From the NCBI GenBank assembly GCA_051953655.1, contig JBQCIO010000121.1, positions 1 through 8,449 of the forward strand: a stretch of 8,449 nucleotides of DNA, read 5' to 3'. Shown here piece by piece: positions 5,934 through 8,449 of the stretch (position 1 is the stretch's first letter; every line of letters begins with the position of its first letter). Position numbers and translations under genes: made by a program. The DNA comes from JBQCHF01 sp051953655. Its GTDB lineage: Bacteria > Actinomycetota > Actinomycetes > Motilibacterales > Motilibacteraceae. Under the pieces are notes generated by a model, which ran no database searches, had not been told where the DNA came from, and saw nothing but the letters and a program-made list of their open reading frames with translations.

Positions 5934-5978
5934 CGTCAGGCCTTCCGCCGTCGCCTGGTGCGCGACGCTGAAGCAGCG
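5934..5978 (+). terminator. Clustered hairpins after the sigma factor gene
   Basis: Several stems lie within 50 bp of the sigma stop: CGTCGC (5949-5954) with GCGACG (5962-5967) and a 7-nt loop; CGCTG (5966-5970) with CAGCG (5974-5978) and a 3-nt loop; and an alternative CAGGC (5937-5941) with GCCTG (5953-5957), extendable by wobble pairs to 5934-5960. No U tract follows. They probably terminate the YciI-sigma operon and separate it from the HEPN gene. Confidence 0.42.
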
Positions 5979-6048
5979 ACAGGCCCAAACGGCGGGCGAA
6001 ACTATGGGATAGCCGACTGCGTCCTAGTGGACTTGGGCTGCAACTTCT

Positions 6049-6054
6049 TATATT
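6049..6054 (+). promoter_or_regulatory. AT-rich -10-like element upstream of the HEPN gene
   Basis: TATATT within CTTATATTC is one of the few AT-rich hexamers in this GC-rich window and fits a -10 box. The leader to the ATG at 6159 would be about 98 nt. No good -35 sequence is seen 16-18 nt upstream. Confidence 0.3.
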
Positions 6055-6158
6055 CACCAGTTGGGAACACGCCCGCGTCTACCACGCCCGCAAACACCGA
6101 CACCCTCACCTTCACTCCGCACTCGCTCGGTGTCGGAGGTACCTGCGAGGCTGCACCC

Positions 6159-6884
6159 ATGTCAGTCCCAAAGGGTAAGAAGTACGCGGGCAAGGCTAGC
6201 GAAGCACGCGTCCGGTTTCTCGACGCCAGCGATGATGTCCGGTCCTACTTCGCACTCTGGCAGATGCTGCGTGGGCAAAGGGCCGCTCGTGATCACCTTG
6301 TCGTCGCCAGCAGAGGTGTCTTTGTGTTGGTCGCGGCCATGTGGGAAGCCTTCTGCGAAGACCTTGCCCACGAAAGTGCTCGACTCCTGGTGGAAGGCGC
6401 AGGAGGTTGGCGTGATCTGCCGCCATCACTGGCGAGAACTATCAGCAGAGAGCTGAGAGAGGATCGGGACGAGCTGAGCGCTTGGAGACTGGCCGGAGAC
6501 GCATGGCGCGATGTGGCCTTGACTCGTATCGAACGTATCGCAATGTCGACCGTCTGGAACACCCCGAAGGCCGGCAACGTCGACAGCCTCTTCGAGAAGG
6601 CTCTCGGGCTGAAGGGGGTGAGCGATGGTTGGCATACATCCCGCGCTGGGGACCAGGGGCCCAAGGTCGCCCTCAATGAAGCAATTGCTCTTCGTGGAGG
6701 GATTGCGCACGGCGAAAAAAACCAGGCGGCGATAGGCAAGGCTCAGGTGTCCGCGTTCTACCAACTGACCGCCGATCTAGCGGAGTGCACCGAGGAATCG
6801 GTAGGCACCTTCATTGCAGAGCGCACCGGGAGGGATCCTTGGCCCCTACGGCGAATTTCTGAGCGCGCAGTCGACGGTCGCTAG
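6159..6884 (+). CDS. RiboL-PSP-HEPN-type HEPN domain protein, putative RNase
   Basis: The protein has 241 residues and is nearly all helical. After a basic N-terminus come a helix with AARDHLVVASRGVFVLVAAMW, then EAFCEDLAHES, and, further on, VWNTPKAGNVDSLFEKALGL, typical of the RiboL-PSP-HEPN (MAE_28990/MAE_18760-like) group. The HEPN R-x4-H motif is R179-G-G-I-A-H184 in ALRGGIAHG, followed by a final long helix. HEPN proteins of this sort act as metal-independent RNases in toxin-antitoxin and anti-phage systems, usually as dimers. The residue after Arg is Gly rather than the usual polar residue, so activity is uncertain. The ATG at 6159 was chosen because GAGG lies 8 nt upstream and the 67 residues encoded upstream look non-coding. 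Rows counted by hand are 53-62% GC against 68-82% in the sigma gene, suggesting horizontal transfer. No antitoxin gene is adjacent. Confidence 0.78.
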   Translation: MSVPKGKKYAGKASEARVRFLDASDDVRSYFALWQMLRGQRAARDHLVVASRGVFVLVAAMWEAFCEDLAHESARLLVEGAGGWRDLPPSLARTISRELREDRDELSAWRLAGDAWRDVALTRIERIAMSTVWNTPKAGNVDSLFEKALGLKGVSDGWHTSRAGDQGPKVALNEAIALRGGIAHGEKNQAAIGKAQVSAFYQLTADLAECTEESVGTFIAERTGRDPWPLRRISERAVDGR

Positions 6885-7072
6885 CCCCGACAGTCGCCGG
6901 AGACCGAGACAGACAGGCGAGCTAGGCGGTACGCGGTGCGCCTCACACCGACCTCCTGCACGGGTCTGAAGACGGTCGCCTCGCGTCGTTAATCAATCGT
7001 TGCCGCCGTCTGCCTAACTGGACGCGGCCGCGTGACCAACCAGAAAGGGACCGGCCCAGAGAGGGCTGACCT
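6885..7072. other. Intergenic region between convergent HEPN and ychF genes
   Basis: A 188-bp non-coding gap. It has an AT-rich patch around 6989-7001 (TTAATCAATCG) and a weak 5-bp inverted repeat, AGGCG (6924-6928) with CGCCT (6939-6943). No gene or clear att-like repeat is seen. Confidence 0.5.

Positions 7073-7074
<2 letters not shown>
7044..7074 (-). terminator. Possible terminator of ychF
   Basis: In the minus-strand transcript AAAGG pairs with CCUUU (7070-7074 with 7044-7048), and GCCC pairs with GGGC inside it (7063-7066 with 7054-7057), separated by a small internal loop. The hairpin starts within the ychF stop codon and ends in UUU, which is reasonable for a weak rho-independent terminator. 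Confidence 0.35.
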
Positions 7075-8158
<1,084 letters not shown>

Positions 8159-8166
8159 GTCGTCCC

Positions 8167-8172
8167 AGGGTA
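8167..8172 (-). promoter_or_regulatory. Candidate -10 element for ychF
   Basis: On the minus strand TACCCT (TAnnnT) lies 8 nt before the GTG at 8158, so a transcript would have a leader of only 1-2 nt. No clear -35 is visible. The GGGA in the spacer could instead be a ribosome site for a transcript starting further upstream. Confidence 0.3.
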
Positions 8173-8240
8173 CGGACCCTCCGCGCAGCCCCAGCCGGGT
8201 CACAGCCGAACAGCAGCAACGGGCACGAACGTGACAGGGC

Positions 8241-8449
8241 GTGAGGACGTCAGCGCTGCCCCGCCTCGCGCTCGCCGTCGTCGTCAGCGGCGCGCTCGTC
8301 GCCGCCCTCGCCGTCCCCTGGCTCCTCGTCACCGGATCGCTGGCCGGCGGCCTCCCCGGGCGGCTCGGTGGGGCGAACGGCACAGAGGCGGCCGTCGTCG
8401 ACCAGGCCCTGCCGGGCAATACCCGGGTCCTGGCCGCCGACGGCTCGCT
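8241..8449 (+). CDS. N-terminus of a probable class A penicillin-binding protein (partial)
   Basis: The frame opens with a GTG at 8241, just after an in-frame TGA at 8232, and runs off the window after 69 codons, so the start is well bounded. The encoded part has a short basic N-terminus and a single hydrophobic segment (about residues 8-36, rich in Ala, Val and Leu) that would act as a membrane anchor. A linker follows, then TRVLAADGSL, which resembles the start of the transglycosylase region in actinobacterial class A PBPs (typically T-x-VLAADG). Such enzymes polymerise and cross-link peptidoglycan outside the membrane. The catalytic domains lie beyond the window, so the assignment rests on this short match. 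A weak AGGG precedes the GTG. The gene is divergent from ychF across an 82-bp gap. Confidence 0.55.
   Translation, partial: MRTSALPRLALAVVVSGALVAALAVPWLLVTGSLAGGLPGRLGGANGTEAAVVDQALPGNTRVLAADGS

Noticed and set aside
5958..6158. An extra 67-residue N-terminus for the HEPN protein
   Set aside because: There is no similarity to the family and no helical pattern, and a ribosome site and good ATG lie at 6159.
6002..6193. A 63-codon minus-strand frame antisense to the HEPN leader and first codons
   Set aside because: No recognisable motif, no ribosome site, and it overlaps the better-supported HEPN start.
3450..6884. Reading the nucleotidyltransferase and the HEPN protein as an MNT-HEPN toxin-antitoxin pair
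   Set aside because: MNT antitoxins are small and adjacent to their HEPN toxin. Here the nucleotidyltransferase is AadA-like, on the opposite strand and about 1.9 kb away.
6924..6943. AGGCG/CGCCT inverted repeat as the HEPN terminator
   Set aside because: Only 5 bp with a 10-nt loop and no U tract; not distinguishable from chance.
5930..7072. Direct repeats flanking the HEPN islet as attachment or target-site duplications
   Set aside because: Only 7-bp matches such as GTCGCCT and GACAGGC were found on both sides, which is expected by chance.

Overview
The window is a high-GC, densely coded stretch of an actinobacterial chromosome. The GC-rich third codon positions, GTG starts, a DUF222/HNH (13E12-type) protein, a DUF7144 membrane protein and an ECF42-type sigma factor all point to Actinomycetota. 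A finer placement, such as Pseudonocardiales or Geodermatophilales, would be a guess. No rRNA, tRNA, CRISPR array or insertion sequence was found.

Layout, left to right: (1) 1-138, a low-complexity poly-G stretch. (2) 139-612 (-), a four-helix DUF7144 membrane protein, followed by a 338-bp intergenic region with inverted repeats. (3) 951-2300 (+), a DUF222/HNH endonuclease-like protein. It converges on a minus-strand set: a GNAT acetyltransferase (2322-2933), a VOC/glyoxalase-fold protein (2990-3403) and an aminoglycoside-adenylyltransferase-like nucleotidyltransferase (3450-4226). (4) Divergent from these, a translationally coupled pair: a YciI/DGPF protein (4381-4704) and a TPR-tailed ECF42-type sigma factor (4701-5930). 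(5) A lower-GC islet (about 5980-7020) with one HEPN-family putative RNase (6159-6884). (6) The conserved ATPase gene ychF (7073-8158, -). (7) Divergent from ychF, the first 69 codons of what looks like a class A penicillin-binding protein (8241 to the window end).

The YciI and sigma genes form the one clear regulatory module: the family pairing is well known, and the 4-bp start/stop overlap supports co-expression. The nucleotidyltransferase, VOC and GNAT genes each resemble antibiotic-modifying folds and share a strand, but no substrate can be read from the sequence. The HEPN gene differs from its neighbours in base composition and has no visible antitoxin partner, so it is the best candidate here for recently acquired cargo, possibly defence or toxin related. 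Three genes with no usable Shine-Dalgarno (HNH, GNAT, VOC) have a TAnnnT hexamer exactly 6 nt before the start codon, a pattern expected for leaderless transcripts.
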